A stretch of 64,000 bases of DNA. Source: CAVPMW01 sp963706515 (lineage in GTDB: Bacteria > Chloroflexota > Anaerolineae > Anaerolineales > UBA4823). The stretch covers positions 1 to 64,000 of the forward strand of contig CAVPMW010000023.1 of assembly GCA_963706515.1 (NCBI GenBank). The letters are read 5' to 3'. The notes under the pieces are model-generated. The model was not told the origin of the DNA, searched no databases, and saw nothing but the letters and a program-made list of their open reading frames with translations. This document shows, piece by piece, positions 46,847-57,580 of the stretch (position 1 is the first letter of the stretch; the number at the start of each line of letters is the position of its first letter). The position numbers were made by a program, and so were the translations under genes.

Positions 46847-49800
46847 TCAGGGCTGCTCTTTAACGGCAGCCAACAAGCGCTCGACTTGATAGCCCGAGGC
46901 AGCTTCAGCTTCCAGCAGCTTGAGGATCGAATTATAGAGGGAAACAATGGCTTGCGCGCCAGGCGGGGGTGTTTTTCCCGCGACCTCGCGCTCGCTCGCC
47001 AATATGTCCAGGACTGCCTGCAGATATAACCAGCGCAAAAGCTCTTCGAAGCTCTCCCGGTTGAACCATAATAATTCCTGGTAGCGGTTGACTCCAACAA
47101 AACGCTGGATGCCGCTGTCTCGGAAGAGATTCTGGAGCACCTGGTAGAGGCTGCCGTCCTCCTGGTTGAGCGGCTCATTCCAGCCTTGCTGGCTGACGAG
47201 CAGCCGGATCAAGAGGATGGCGCGCTCTGCGCGACCTTCACTGACCCCCATATCTTGCAAGGCCTTGCTGGTAAATTTGCCCAGCAGCCATTCGTCGAAC
47301 CAGGCGCGGCTGATCTCTCCGTATTCCGCAGGATCCTGCACTCAGGATTTTGCCTAATTTGCGTGAAAAGACCAGGACCAGGATGGTTGCCCACTGTTCC
47401 AAATCGTACGCGTCCAGAGGCGGTCGCTGGGCGTTGCCAGCCTTCAAATACTGGAGGGCCGATTTGTAGGGGCGTGAACGCGGCCAGGGGAAAATTTTCT
47501 CGATGCCCGGGAGGTCCAGGGCAGCTTCCAGGTCCTGGCAGATCTCGGCTGCCAGGGCTGCCACGTCGCCTGAGGCGCCGGTAAAATGGATGACCTGCTC
47601 CAGCAGGTTAACCAGCTTGGTTTGGACTTCCGCCAGGGCAGCCTCACGGGTGGCTGAAGCCGGCGCAGCGGCTCCATAGTGCTGGTCGACCAGCCAGCGG
47701 ATCGAGCCCGGATTGACCAGCTCCTGGAAAGCCTGGAGCATAGGCTGCAGGAAGAGCTCTTTGAGCGCTTCAGCGATGCTGGGCACACCGCGCCCCCCGA
47801 GAAACTCGGTCAGCTGGGCATACTGGTGCCATTCGTTATCCTGGATGAGGCTGAAATCTAAGAATACATGGCGCTGGTATGCGCTGAGCTCGATGTAGAG
47901 TCCCTGCTCGTGGATCTGGCGGCAGCTGCGGATGTACTCCAGGCCGCGGTTTGGATCGCGAAAGGTTACGAAATCTGCTTCTCCCGCGGGGAGCGCCAGC
48001 CCGTCGCCCAGCGAGCGCTGCACCAGGCTGCGGGCATCCCCATCGCCGGTTTTTACCGAGAAAGATGCGGAGCTGCGGATGTAGCCGCGCGCTTCCGCCC
48101 ATTTATTATGGTACAGGACCAGGCCCCGCTGGTCGCCTACCCGGTTGGAATAGGCGAACACGTCTTCGTTTACGGTACCCTCGGGGGTGAAAAAATCGTA
48201 CAGCAGGAAATTTTCCACGCCGGCGAACAGGTAGCGCCGGCGCAGCAAGGGAAAGATTTCATGGGTATGGCGTTCGACCAGCTCGCTATCGGGCTGCTCA
48301 TCCCAATACGCCCGGCGATATTCCATGCCATATTTTTCTGAAAATCCCTCGATCTGACCGTGCCCGAACATCGGCAGCCCGGGCATGGTCGCCAGCAGGG
48401 TGGCGATGCCGAAGTATTTATCGCCACTGCCGAACTGGTCCACTGCGGTGCGCTCGTCCGGATTATTCATGAAGTTGACGTAGCGTTTCAGGATTTCGGG
48501 GTCGAACTCGAGGGTATTCTTGACCACCAGGCGGTATTCCTGGTTCTTTTCATCGCGCAGCATGTTCATGAATGCGCTGTTATAGACGCGGTGCATCCCC
48601 AGCGTGCGCACAAAATAGCCTTCCATCAGCCAGAACGCTTCAGCCAGGAGCAGCGTATCCGGAACTTCCTGAGCGACCCGGTCGACCACTTCACGCCAGA
48701 ACTCGGTCGGGAAGAGCGCATCGAATTGGGTTTTCGTCAGACCGTGCTCAGCCCGGGTAGGGATATCCCCACCGGTGCCGGGCTCGGGAAACCATAGGCG
48801 CTGGTAGTGGCGCTTGGCGAGGGTCATTGCGGCATCGAAGCGGATGATGGGGAACTTGCGGGCGACGTGCAATATCGTCTGGATCACGCCTTCGCGCACG
48901 TCGGCGCGGAGATAATTGAGCTGAGCGGTGTCATTCCAGGGCATCGAGGTGCCGTCGTTGCCGTGGTAAATGTATCTCACTTCACCCGTCGAGAAGTCCA
49001 CTCGTTTGAAGACGACGGCTGCGTCGGAATTGTCGAAATAGTGGTCCTCGATGTATATTCCAATCCGCGGATCCCAGGAGAGGTTGGGACCGTTGAATGA
49101 ATAGCTGGGGAAAGGACTGTAATCCAGTGCGACGAACCAGTCCGGGTGCTCGCTGACCCAGCGCGAGTCGATGCCCATGTGGTTGGGGACCATATCGGAA
49201 GAGAGGCGGATGCCGCGCTTCCAGGCGCGCTCGCGCAGGCTGGCGTAGGCCTCTTCTCCACCCAGGTCAGCGGCGATGTCATAACTGGATAATGAATACG
49301 CCGATGCCACGGCCTCCGGATTGCCGCGCAGCTGTTTGATCCTCTGCGAGGCGGCGCTGCGCTCCCACAGACCGATGAGCCACAAGCCGGTGAAACCCCA
49401 GCGAGCCAGCCCATCCAGCTCCTCCTCCGGGATCTGGTCGAGGCGGGTGATCGGAAGCCTGTATTTCTTGGAGAGCTGGTCCAACCAGACGTAGCTGTTC
49501 TTGGCGAGCAAAATCAGGTTGGGCATCCAATCTTTGTCCGGGCTGAACGCTTCCGGCTCGGCTTCCAACCCGGCAAACTCAACCACCCGGGTAGGACCTG
49601 GTCCGGCGAAGACTAATTTGCTTTCTTCTTTGATGAAATCCAGGCTGGTCAGCAGCCGGTATAGATAGCGCCCGAGGAGCGAGCCCCAATGGATGCGGAT
49701 GTATTCCAGCTGCCCTTCCAGCGAATGCGGCACGTTGAGCGCGGGGCTGCGCAGCATATCCACCAGTATCTGGGACTCAGGACCAAATACCGGCTGGGCG

Positions 49801-50403
49801 GCGAAGAACTGGCGCAGGGAGGCGATGACCAGGGGGTAGGCGCTGCTCCGCGCCAGGTCGGAATCATCGAACAATTCCTGATATGGAGCATAAGCAGGAT
49901 TAACGTTCTCCAGCCAGAGCATGAGCAGCTCTTCCAGCGCGATCTGGCGGTTGGGGATGGGCTGTCCGTCTGCGCCGATGGATTCTCCCGCCAGGTAAGC
50001 CTCTGCCGACAGCTCGCGCTGGTAAACGACCAGCGGAGGGAATTGGGTCGTGAACTGGTACAGCGCCGCATCGACCTGCCCAGGACCAAGCTGTGCGTTC
50101 AACCATTCCAGCAGCTGCGCCATGACCTGCGGATTGCTCTGCTGGCGGTACAGGTCGATGACATGGTGCAGGATCTCATCGATCATCCCCATGGCATTCA
50201 CCTGCCCGGCATGCACTGCCTGCTCGGGGAACTGCACGAGGTCGCGGCGAGCGTTCATGCGCTGGGCGAACAGGCGGGTAGCCAGGAAAGTTGGCAAAGA
50301 TGGCATTGCCGTCCTGCATGAACAGCGCCTGGTCGAACTGGTAGCGGTCGCGCGCCAGGCGAGAGATGTGGAATTCGAAGAGCACTGAAGGGAGGTTCTG
50401 CAT
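46847..50403 (-). CDS. Giant GH13 alpha-amylase-family enzyme, two frame interruptions
   Basis: About 1184 residues when both breaks are repaired. The N-terminus (MQNLPSVLFEFHISRLARD) lies in another frame from the main body; deleting one base at about 50285 joins them. The C-terminal 160 residues (EYGEISRAWFDEWLLGKFTS and on) are joined by another deletion near 47338-47345. The body has GH13 conserved regions: DMVPNHMGID (region I), IIRFDAAMTLA with the nucleophile Asp (~523), LLLAEAFWLMEG with the acid Glu (~588). A helical N-terminal region of about 300 residues has no recognised domain. AAAGG precedes the ATG. Precise activity is unknown; a glycogen-acting enzyme is likely from context. 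Confidence 0.85.
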
Positions 50404-50630
50404 GATGCCTTTCCGGTTCTTCTTAATGATCAAGCGCTGATTTGTACAAATTGTGGAAAAATGCTGCAGTATTATTTCAAACCCTAAGGTTTGTGCGATG
50501 CAACTAACCTGGAATAATTATAGCCTGTTCTCATTCGGGAGCGGTGTAGGCTTTAACCAACCGGAGGAGGCAAACAAGATGCTCATCCAACACGGATTGA
50601 GATCATTAATCAACGAGCAGCGACCCTGGC

Positions 50631-53600
50631 TCAGCCTCCCGATCCGGGCTTGCTCAGGCTGGCAAGGAGCCGCCCATCCAGGATCACTTCCTTAAAATCG
50701 AACGACTGGATGGGAGATGACGGATAGCGGGTGACCCAGGGTTTAATAAATAGATGTCTTTTACTATAGATAACCGGCAGGAGGGGTACTTCCTGAATGA
50801 GCATCATCTCCGCTTCACGATACATATTCATCCGCTCCGCCTGGCTGGTGACCCGGCGGGCGCGCTCGACCAGGTCGATGTAAGCCGGGTCGCGCCAGTC
50901 GGTTTGGTATAAAACCCCAACTCGCAGGAAGTTATCCGGGTCAGGGTAATCTGCCAGCCAGCCGTTCCAAAAGATGTGAGGCCAGATGCCGCTTGCCTGG
51001 CGCCGCCAGATCGTGCCGGCTTCGAGCAGCTCTGCCCGGAGCTCGATTCCCAGGATATCCAGGAACTGCTGGACCAGAAAATCCACGCTCTCCTGGCTTT
51101 CCCGCCCAGGTCCCCAAAATTCCACTGGAGGAAACCCGGACCCCTGGGGATAGCCGGCTTCTGCCATCAATTGGCGCGCTTTGTCAGGCGAAAAGGGCAG
51201 TCCGATCTCGGGCAGGTGACCGGGTAAGCCGGGAGGGACAATGCCGCCGGTGGCTGGAGATCCAATACCGCGCTGGATTACTTCGGCAAAGGTTTCACGG
51301 TCGAGTGCATAGGCGAACGCCCGGCGTACCAGGACATTGTCGAATGGCGGACAATGACTGACGAAGATCAGGAATTGGGTCAATGCGAGAGGAGTGGACA
51401 CGTATTCACTGGCGTAGCGTTGAATGGCACGCTCTGCATCCAAAGCGCGACCGCCAGGTCCCGAGATGTCCAGGAGATCCGCCTCGTACAGTGCCAGGTG
51501 AGCTGCCGAACGGTTTTTGTAGGGATGATGAGAGATTTCGACGCGCTCCAGGTTGCCCGCAAAACGCCCGTGATAGTGCGGGTTGCGCACGAGGACGGTG
51601 CTTTTATTCGGGACCTGGCTATCGACTATAAAGGGTCCGTTGGTCACCAGGTTTTCGGGAGCCGTCCAGGATGGTCCTTTCGCTTCCACAATATGGCGGG
51701 GGAGTGGGTAGAGGGCAGTATAGGTGAGCAGATGCAAGAAGTAACCGATGGGCTCTTCCAGCTCCACCTGAAGCGTATAGGCATCCAGAGCCTTCACCCC
51801 TACGTCATCCGGACTGGACGTTTCTCCTTTATGGAATGCTTGCGCGCCTTTGATATCGTACAGCAAGAGCGGGTTGCGCGAGCCGGTCTGCGGGTCGAGC
51901 AGTCGCTTCCAGGCGAACTCGAAATCGCCAGCGGTAACCGGTGTCCCATCCGACCAGGAGGCATCCTGGCGCAGATGAAAAAGATAGCGGCGACCGGAAT
52001 CGAGCACTTCCCAGGACCTGGCTACATTGGGTGTAACATCCAGGTCCGGAGTGAGGTCTACCAATCCGCTGAAGAGCTGGTCGATAATCGGTGCAGAGAC
52101 GCCTTCAAAACTCAAGTTGGGGTCGAGGGTTAACGGCATTTGCCATGTGAAGTATAACGGGCGAGGAGCAGGGGGCAGCGGGGCGAGCGGGGCTTCACCG
52201 GCGTGCTGCCAGAGCACGAAACCCTCCTGGTAAGCCTGGCGGCTGCGCTTGAAGTCAAAGGAGGCGTGATAGAGCAGCCCAAGCTTCATCAAGGCTCGTG
52301 CCGCGTGCTCCGTCTCACCCTGGTCTTTGAGGATCAGCAGCGCCTGCTCGTAGAACTTGATCGCTTCCAGATAAGCGAAAAGCTGGCGGGCGCGCTCCCC
52401 GGCCATCAGCAGGTAATTACACGCCTTATCCCAATCGCCTGCTTCGGCAAAGTGGAAGCCAAGCTGTGGAGCCAGCTCCTGTAAGCGGTCGGGGTTGAGG
52501 CGTTCCAGCGCCAGCCCGGCGCGCTGGTGCAGGCGCTGGCGGCGCAGCCCGCTCATGCTCTCCCGCAGAGTCGAAGCGATCAGGGCATGGACGAAGATGA
52601 AGGTCGGACTGGAAATAACCTGGGAACGCGCAGGCTGGCGCAGCTCGGTAACGAGCTGGGCTTTCTCGGCGCTCTCCAGGGCATTTAACACGGTATCTTC
52701 GTCCAGCTCGCATACATCGCGCAGCGTGGCGAAATCGAACTCGCGGCCGAAGATAGCTGCCACGCGCAAGGTCTCATTTGCGGGCGGAGGCAGCTTCCCC
52801 AGGCGAGCCTGGATGGCGACCTTGATGCTTTGGGGAATCTCGGTCTCGTCCATGCGCGGCCACGCCCAATGTCCTGCCTGGCGGATGAGCTTGCCCTCTT
52901 CAATGAGCGCTTTGCACACCTCTTCAACAAAGAAGGGGTTGCCTTCAGTCTCCTGGTAAATCCCTTCGAGAAACCCGGTGGAAGCCTGCTCATCAAAAAT
53001 GGCAGCCAGCAAGGCGCCCGTCTCCGCCATATCCAGGCGTCCCAGCTTAATCCGGTGCGCCAGATGCTCACGGTGAAAATCATAGAGCACTTCGCTGAAC
53101 AAGCCGGCCTGGTCCAGCTCGATCTCGCGGTAGGTGATCAAGATGAGCAGCTTCAGCCTGAGCTTGCTGGCGCGGCGGGCAAGGAAGCGGATGAGCGCCA
53201 GGGTGCCGCTGTCCGCCCAATGTGCGTCTTCGAGGACGATCAAAACTGGGGCTTGTAAATTCAAGGCTGTGCACAGCTCGACCACACTCTCATAGAGGCG
53301 AGTTTGCAGCTCTTGCGGATCCGTCTGTACGCCGGCTGGGGAGCTGAATTGGGAACGCAAGCCCGGCGCCAGGGTGAGCAGATCGGGCAGGGCAGGCAGA
53401 TCCCCAAACCCGGGAAAATTGGCCGCGGCTTCGACCATTTGGGCAACCGGGGCATAAGCCGCGTTGCCCTCGGAATAGCACTCGCCGCTGAGCACGAAGG
53501 CGCGCTGCACCCGCGCTTTCGCCTCCAGCTCGCGTGCCAGGCGGGATTTGCCTATTCCGGGCTCTCCGCTGACCAGGACGACCCGGCTCTCGCCATTGAT

Positions 53601-54512
53601 GGCTTTCTGCCATAGTCCATTCAGCTCAGCCAGCTCATGCTGGCGACCAACCATCCGGCCGCGAATGATCCGGTCGAGGAGAGAAAGCTCGCTCTCGGCG
53701 CCAGCCTCGGTAGATCCCTCTGCCAGCTGCTGGAGCGCCTGAGAGACTTCCGCGGCCGAGGCAGGCCTGTCTTCTGGCGCCTTACTGAGCAGGCGCAGGA
53801 TCAATACGTCTAAGCCAGCCGGAAGCTCCGGATTCCGCGCCCGGGGCGGCACCGGTGGTGCGTGCAGGTGTTGGGAGATCACCGCCAGCGGATCGCCGGC
53901 GGTAAACGGCAGCCCGCCCGTGGTCAGCTCATAAAGCATCACCCCCAGCGAGTACAGGTCTGCCCGACCATCGAAAGGCTGACCCAGAGCCAGCTCTGGA
54001 GCCAGGTAGAAGACAGACCCAACCAGGTTGCCCTCTCTGGTCAGGCGGGAGGCAACCGAGCGCGCCAGCCCAAAATCGGTCAGCTTGGCAGCGCCATCCG
54101 CGGTGACGATCACGTTTTCCGGCTTCAAGTCGCGGTGGACGATGCCGTGCTTATGGGCGTGTTCCAGGGCGGCGCACACCTGGGTGATCACCATTAGCAG
54201 CTCGTCCAGGCTGCTGGGGCTTTGCTCGTGCAGGGAGCAACCCTCGACCAGCTCCATTACGATGAAGGGAACCCCGTCACTGTCCCCGGCATCGTAGATG
54301 GAAACGATATTCGGGTGCTGCAGCTGGGCGGCTGCCTGGGCTTCGTACAGCAGCTGCGCCTTACCTTCAGTGCCTAACTCGGATTTATTGAGCATCTTAA
54401 TGGCAACATTGCGGTCGAGGAGCTGGTCATGGGCGCGGTAGACTATCCCCATGCCGCCTTGACCGAGGGCATCTTCAATGCGGTAACGACCCAAAAAATT
54501 TATGCCGATCAT
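50631..54512 (-). CDS. Kinase - STAND-like ATPase - TPR - family 5 solute-binding fusion
   Basis: 1293 residues in one uninterrupted frame. Residues 8-265: Ser/Thr protein kinase with GQGGMG, Lys39, HRDLKPEN (126-133), DFG (146-148) and APE (171-173). Residues 285-660: AAA-type ATPase of the predicted AAA_16 class, GEPGIGKS at 316-323, LIVLEDAHWADSG at 424-436. Residues 680-770: TPR-like helices (AYLEAIKFYEQALLILKD). Residues 785-1290: solute-binding family 5, as in peptide or nickel transport (LFSGLVDLTPDLDVTPNVA, FHLRQDASWSDGTPVTAGDF, HIFWNGWLADYPDPDNFLR). No signal peptide or membrane helix is seen. An intracellular peptide or ligand sensor wired to a kinase is the obvious guess; nothing shows the ligand. 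Confidence 0.92.
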   Translation of the reverse strand: MIGINFLGRYRIEDALGQGGMGIVYRAHDQLLDRNVAIKMLNKSELGTEGKAQLLYEAQAAAQLQHPNIVSIYDAGDSDGVPFIVMELVEGCSLHEQSPSSLDELLMVITQVCAALEHAHKHGIVHRDLKPENVIVTADGAAKLTDFGLARSVASRLTREGNLVGSVFYLAPELALGQPFDGRADLYSLGVMLYELTTGGLPFTAGDPLAVISQHLHAPPVPPRARNPELPAGLDVLILRLLSKAPEDRPASAAEVSQALQQLAEGSTEAGAESELSLLDRIIRGRMVGRQHELAELNGLWQKAINGESRVVLVSGEPGIGKSRLARELEAKARVQRAFVLSGECYSEGNAAYAPVAQMVEAAANFPGFGDLPALPDLLTLAPGLRSQFSSPAGVQTDPQELQTRLYESVVELCTALNLQAPVLIVLEDAHWADSGTLALIRFLARRASKLRLKLLILITYREIELDQAGLFSEVLYDFHREHLAHRIKLGRLDMAETGALLAAIFDEQASTGFLEGIYQETEGNPFFVEEVCKALIEEGKLIRQAGHWAWPRMDETEIPQSIKVAIQARLGKLPPPANETLRVAAIFGREFDFATLRDVCELDEDTVLNALESAEKAQLVTELRQPARSQVISSPTFIFVHALIASTLRESMSGLRRQRLHQRAGLALERLNPDRLQELAPQLGFHFAEAGDWDKACNYLLMAGERARQLFAYLEAIKFYEQALLILKDQGETEHAARALMKLGLLYHASFDFKRSRQAYQEGFVLWQHAGEAPLAPLPPAPRPLYFTWQMPLTLDPNLSFEGVSAPIIDQLFSGLVDLTPDLDVTPNVARSWEVLDSGRRYLFHLRQDASWSDGTPVTAGDFEFAWKRLLDPQTGSRNPLLLYDIKGAQAFHKGETSSPDDVGVKALDAYTLQVELEEPIGYFLHLLTYTALYPLPRHIVEAKGPSWTAPENLVTNGPFIVDSQVPNKSTVLVRNPHYHGRFAGNLERVEISHHPYKNRSAAHLALYEADLLDISGPGGRALDAERAIQRYASEYVSTPLALTQFLIFVSHCPPFDNVLVRRAFAYALDRETFAEVIQRGIGSPATGGIVPPGLPGHLPEIGLPFSPDKARQLMAEAGYPQGSGFPPVEFWGPGRESQESVDFLVQQFLDILGIELRAELLEAGTIWRRQASGIWPHIFWNGWLADYPDPDNFLRVGVLYQTDWRDPAYIDLVERARRVTSQAERMNMYREAEMMLIQEVPLLPVIYSKRHLFIKPWVTRYPSSPIQSFDFKEVILDGRLLASLSKPGSGG

Positions 54513-54604
54513 TTACACTGGTTATTTTAGTACGCAATCAGACCACATGGGAAAGATATTCTCCCGCCTGATGCGCTGATGATTTGTTTTCCGGTACTCC
54601 TGAT

Positions 54605-55879
54605 TTACTCTGACTGAGTGGTGAGGCGTCTGGCAAGAATGACAGTTATGTCATCGTATGGCGCTGACTGGTTCGTGAACGTCCGCAGGGAGCGGTCCAG
54701 GCTGGAGACGATCTCGCTGGCAGACCGCTCACAGGATTCTTCGAGCAAGGATTGCAGCCTTTCCATTCCATAGAAGTGTCCAGCGGCATCCTGTGCTTCC
54801 GGAATCCCGTCGGTGTAAAACAAAATGAACTCGCCAGGCATTATTTTGCGAGTGATTTCCTCATAGGGGATATCCGGGTCGATCCCCAGGGCCATACCCG
54901 TGCGCTGTAAAAAATCCATGCGGCCTGGGCTGCCAGGGCGATACAGGATCGGCGGGTTGTGCCCGGCATTGACAAAAGTAAGCTCGCCGCTGGAGGGTGT
55001 AAGTTGGGCGTAGAACAGGGTGACAAACATCCCGTTGGTCGATTCTTCTGCCAGGAGCTGGTTTGCCTGGCGGATGGCTTCCTTGGGGGTGCTGGTATTG
55101 AGCAGGCTGGCGCGGATGATGCTGCGGGTCATCGCCATGAATAAGGCGGCGGGCATGCCTTTGTCGGAGACATCGGCGATGACCAGCCCCAGGTCACCAT
55201 CTCGATAGCGGATGAAATCATAATAATCGCCGGCAACCTGGCGGGCTGGCTCCCAGGCTGCTGCAAATTCCCACCCCGCTATCTGAGGCGCCTGGGTGGG
55301 CAGCATACTGGTCTGCACCTGGTGCGCCAGGCGCAGCTCTTGCTCCAGGCGACCTTTTTCCACCGCCTCCTGGTAAAGGCGGGCATTTTCAATTGCAATT
55401 GCTGCGTTGGAGGCGATCGCGGTCAGCAAGTCCAGGTCGGGCTCGGTGAAGATACCCGCTTGCATGCGGTTATCGACGTAGATTGCGCCGAAGATCCGTC
55501 CTTTCAAGGTTAAGGGGACGCACAGCAGGGAGCGCAGGCCGAGCATCATGACGCTCTGGCGCATGCTGAAGCGGGTGTCCGTCTGGGCGTCGCTGCTGAG
55601 CACCGGCTTGCCTTCGTGCACCACCCGCTCGACGATGCTGCGCGAGACCTGGAACTGGGGATCGGCAATGGTAGCGTGATCGATGCCCCGGGCTACGCGG
55701 AAATCGAGCTGCTCGCTCTCGGTATGCAATACTACAAAGCCGCGCTCGGCGTGCATGGATAAGATCACCTCGTCGATGACACTGTTCAATACTTCGCTCA
55801 AATCGAGCGAAGAGTTAAACGTTTGCGACAGGCGATAGAGCAAAGCCAGGTGGTCCTGGGAAAGTGAATTTACCGGCAT
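54605..55879 (-). CDS. GAF-domain PP2C-type (SpoIIE) phosphatase
   Basis: 424 residues. A GAF domain at about 25-170 (VILSMHAERGFVVLHT; LCVPLTLKGRIFGAIYVD), a short helical linker (LEQELRLAHQVQTSMLP) and a PP2C-like phosphatase domain with GDYYDFIRY, VIADVSDKGMPAALFM and FYTDGIPEAQDAAG holding the metal-binding Asp residues. The arrangement is that of RsbU-like regulators. It lies about 90 bases upstream of the large kinase fusion on the same strand, so it could reverse that kinase's phosphorylation. Confidence 0.92.
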   Translation of the reverse strand: MPVNSLSQDHLALLYRLSQTFNSSLDLSEVLNSVIDEVILSMHAERGFVVLHTESEQLDFRVARGIDHATIADPQFQVSRSIVERVVHEGKPVLSSDAQTDTRFSMRQSVMMLGLRSLLCVPLTLKGRIFGAIYVDNRMQAGIFTEPDLDLLTAIASNAAIAIENARLYQEAVEKGRLEQELRLAHQVQTSMLPTQAPQIAGWEFAAAWEPARQVAGDYYDFIRYRDGDLGLVIADVSDKGMPAALFMAMTRSIIRASLLNTSTPKEAIRQANQLLAEESTNGMFVTLFYAQLTPSSGELTFVNAGHNPPILYRPGSPGRMDFLQRTGMALGIDPDIPYEEITRKIMPGEFILFYTDGIPEAQDAAGHFYGMERLQSLLEESCERSASEIVSSLDRSLRTFTNQSAPYDDITVILARRLTTQSE

Positions 55880-55970
55880 GACTATCTTCTACCCACTTTA
55901 TTGCGGCTGGCGCGCACATATCAGGCGCTGGATTCGATCGTTTTGTTCCGTCTTTTGTATCTCCGGACGA

Positions 55971-56354
55971 CTATATCATATGCTTCAGCAAGCATCGCGG
56001 TATCCTCTCAAACGTCGCTTCAGTCGGCGAAAGCACACAGATGAAATTTTGCTGCGCATAATCCGGATGGGGCATGATCACGTCCAGAGTGGTGAAATCA
56101 TACCTGCTGACGTCAACTTTAGCTGTACCGAACAGAGATTGAAAAGTCTTTCTACTGACACCAATATTCAGGCGATATACCCCTGGACGGTCGAGGTTAG
56201 AGATACGCTCATATTCGTTGTCCGATGAGGCGATGGTCGCGAAGGGAAGCATGTGATCTGAACGATAGAAAAAGAAGGTGTACCCGAAGTTTGTTTCGGT
56301 TTCGACACCGGTGAAAGTCTTCGTGATGTAATCTCCGACTGATGTTTCGTCCAT
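55971..56354 (-). CDS. DUF6194-like protein
   Basis: 127 residues. The sequence pattern YTFFFYRSDHMLPFATI, NLDRPGVYRLNIGVSRKTF, MPHPDYAQQNFICVLSP is that of the DUF6194 family, small soluble proteins of unknown function. No motif suggests chemistry. It lies 22 bases downstream of the SPT-like gene and might be in the same transcript. Confidence 0.75.
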   Translation of the reverse strand: MDETSVGDYITKTFTGVETETNFGYTFFFYRSDHMLPFATIASSDNEYERISNLDRPGVYRLNIGVSRKTFQSLFGTAKVDVSRYDFTTLDVIMPHPDYAQQNFICVLSPTEATFERIPRCLLKHMI

Positions 56355-56376
56355 AAGAGAAATGTTACTGCTTGCC

Positions 56377-57555
56377 TTAGATCAAATCGAACTGCCTGCC
56401 CACCTTCTCGAAGATTTGCAGGACGCTATTGAGCTGTTCATCGGTGTGAGTAGCTATGTAACTGGTGCGCAGCAGTTGTTTGCCGGCAGGGACGGCGGGC
56501 GAGATCACCGGGTTCACAAATACTCCTTCTTCGAAGAGCACTTTCCAGGTGAAGGCTGTCCGCATGTCGTCGCCAATAATGATCGGGATGATCGGGGTTG
56601 TAGAATTGCCAATATTGAAGCCCAGGGCCGAATATTTCTCGCACATATAGCGGGCAATCTGGTTGACGCGCTCGATGCGCTCTGGCTCATCGCGCATGAC
56701 GTGCAACGCAGCCAGGGCGGCAGCAGTGTTGGGCGGGGAGATACTGGCGCTGAACATCATCGAGCGCGCAAAATGCTTGATGTAGTGAATGACGTCGCTA
56801 TCCCCGGCGATAAATCCGCCCAGGGAGGCAAAGGATTTACTGAAGGTGCCCATGATCAGGTCCACCTGGTCGGTCACGCCGAAGTGGGCAGAGCTGCCGC
56901 GCCCACCTCCCAGGACCCCCAGGGCGTGGGCATCGTCCACCATCAGCCGCGCGCCGTATTCTTTACAGAGTTTCACGATTTCCGGCAGGGGGGCAATATC
57001 GCCGCCCATGCTGAATAATCCATCCACTACAACCAGCTTCCCTTTTTCCTGAGGGATTCTGGCGAGCACGCGTTCCAGGTCCTGCATATCACTGTGGCGG
57101 AACCGCTTGGTCTCGCCCCAGCTCAAGCGAGCGCCGTCCACGATGCTGGCGTGGTCATCCTTATCGAGGATCACCACATCGTTGCGCCCGACCAATGCGC
57201 TGATCACACCCAGGTTGGTCTGCATCCCGGTGGAAAAGACCAGCGCAGCCTCCTTGCCCACCCAATCTGCCAGCTCGCGCTCGAGCTGTTCGTGCAGCTC
57301 GAGGGTCCCGTTCAGAAAACGCGAGCCGGTGCAGCTGGGACCGTAGCGCTCAATGGCCTCAATAGCCGCCTGGCGAACCTTGGGATGCATGGTCAGCCCC
57401 AGGTAGTTATTCGAGCCGCACATAATCAGGCGGTGACCTTTGTAGACTGCGACCGTGCCTTCATTTTCGTCAAGAGGAATAAAAAATGGATAAATACCGG
57501 CTTCCATTGCCTCTTTTGCCATCGTAAATTCGTAGCACTTTTCAAACAGATCCAT
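56377..57555 (-). CDS. Serine-palmitoyltransferase-like PLP enzyme
   Basis: 392 residues of the alpha-oxoamine synthase family (SPT, KBL, BioF). PLP ligands: DDHAS near 133, VDDAHALG at 206-213, Schiff-base Lys240 in GTFSKSFAS. The blocks IYPFFIPLDE, GSNNYLGLTMHPKV, GSRFLNGTLELHEQLE, NEGVFVNPV-like EEGVFVNPVISPAVP and SYIATHT match the Bacteroides SPT closely by eye, better than BioF or Kbl. SPT condenses serine with acyl-CoA to 3-ketosphinganine. AGGAGG precedes the ATG. The next gene upstream is a KDSR-like reductase, which supports sphingoid-base synthesis. Confidence 0.8.
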   Translation of the reverse strand: MDLFEKCYEFTMAKEAMEAGIYPFFIPLDENEGTVAVYKGHRLIMCGSNNYLGLTMHPKVRQAAIEAIERYGPSCTGSRFLNGTLELHEQLERELADWVGKEAALVFSTGMQTNLGVISALVGRNDVVILDKDDHASIVDGARLSWGETKRFRHSDMQDLERVLARIPQEKGKLVVVDGLFSMGGDIAPLPEIVKLCKEYGARLMVDDAHALGVLGGGRGSSAHFGVTDQVDLIMGTFSKSFASLGGFIAGDSDVIHYIKHFARSMMFSASISPPNTAAALAALHVMRDEPERIERVNQIARYMCEKYSALGFNIGNSTTPIIPIIIGDDMRTAFTWKVLFEEGVFVNPVISPAVPAGKQLLRTSYIATHTDEQLNSVLQIFEKVGRQFDLI

Positions 57556-57580
57556 GGATTATTCCTCCTGCGAAAAGAAG

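Noticed and set aside
40210..50400. Many long open frames on the opposite strand of the glycogen genes
   Set aside because: They are shadows produced by GC-rich codon usage and contain no conserved motifs.
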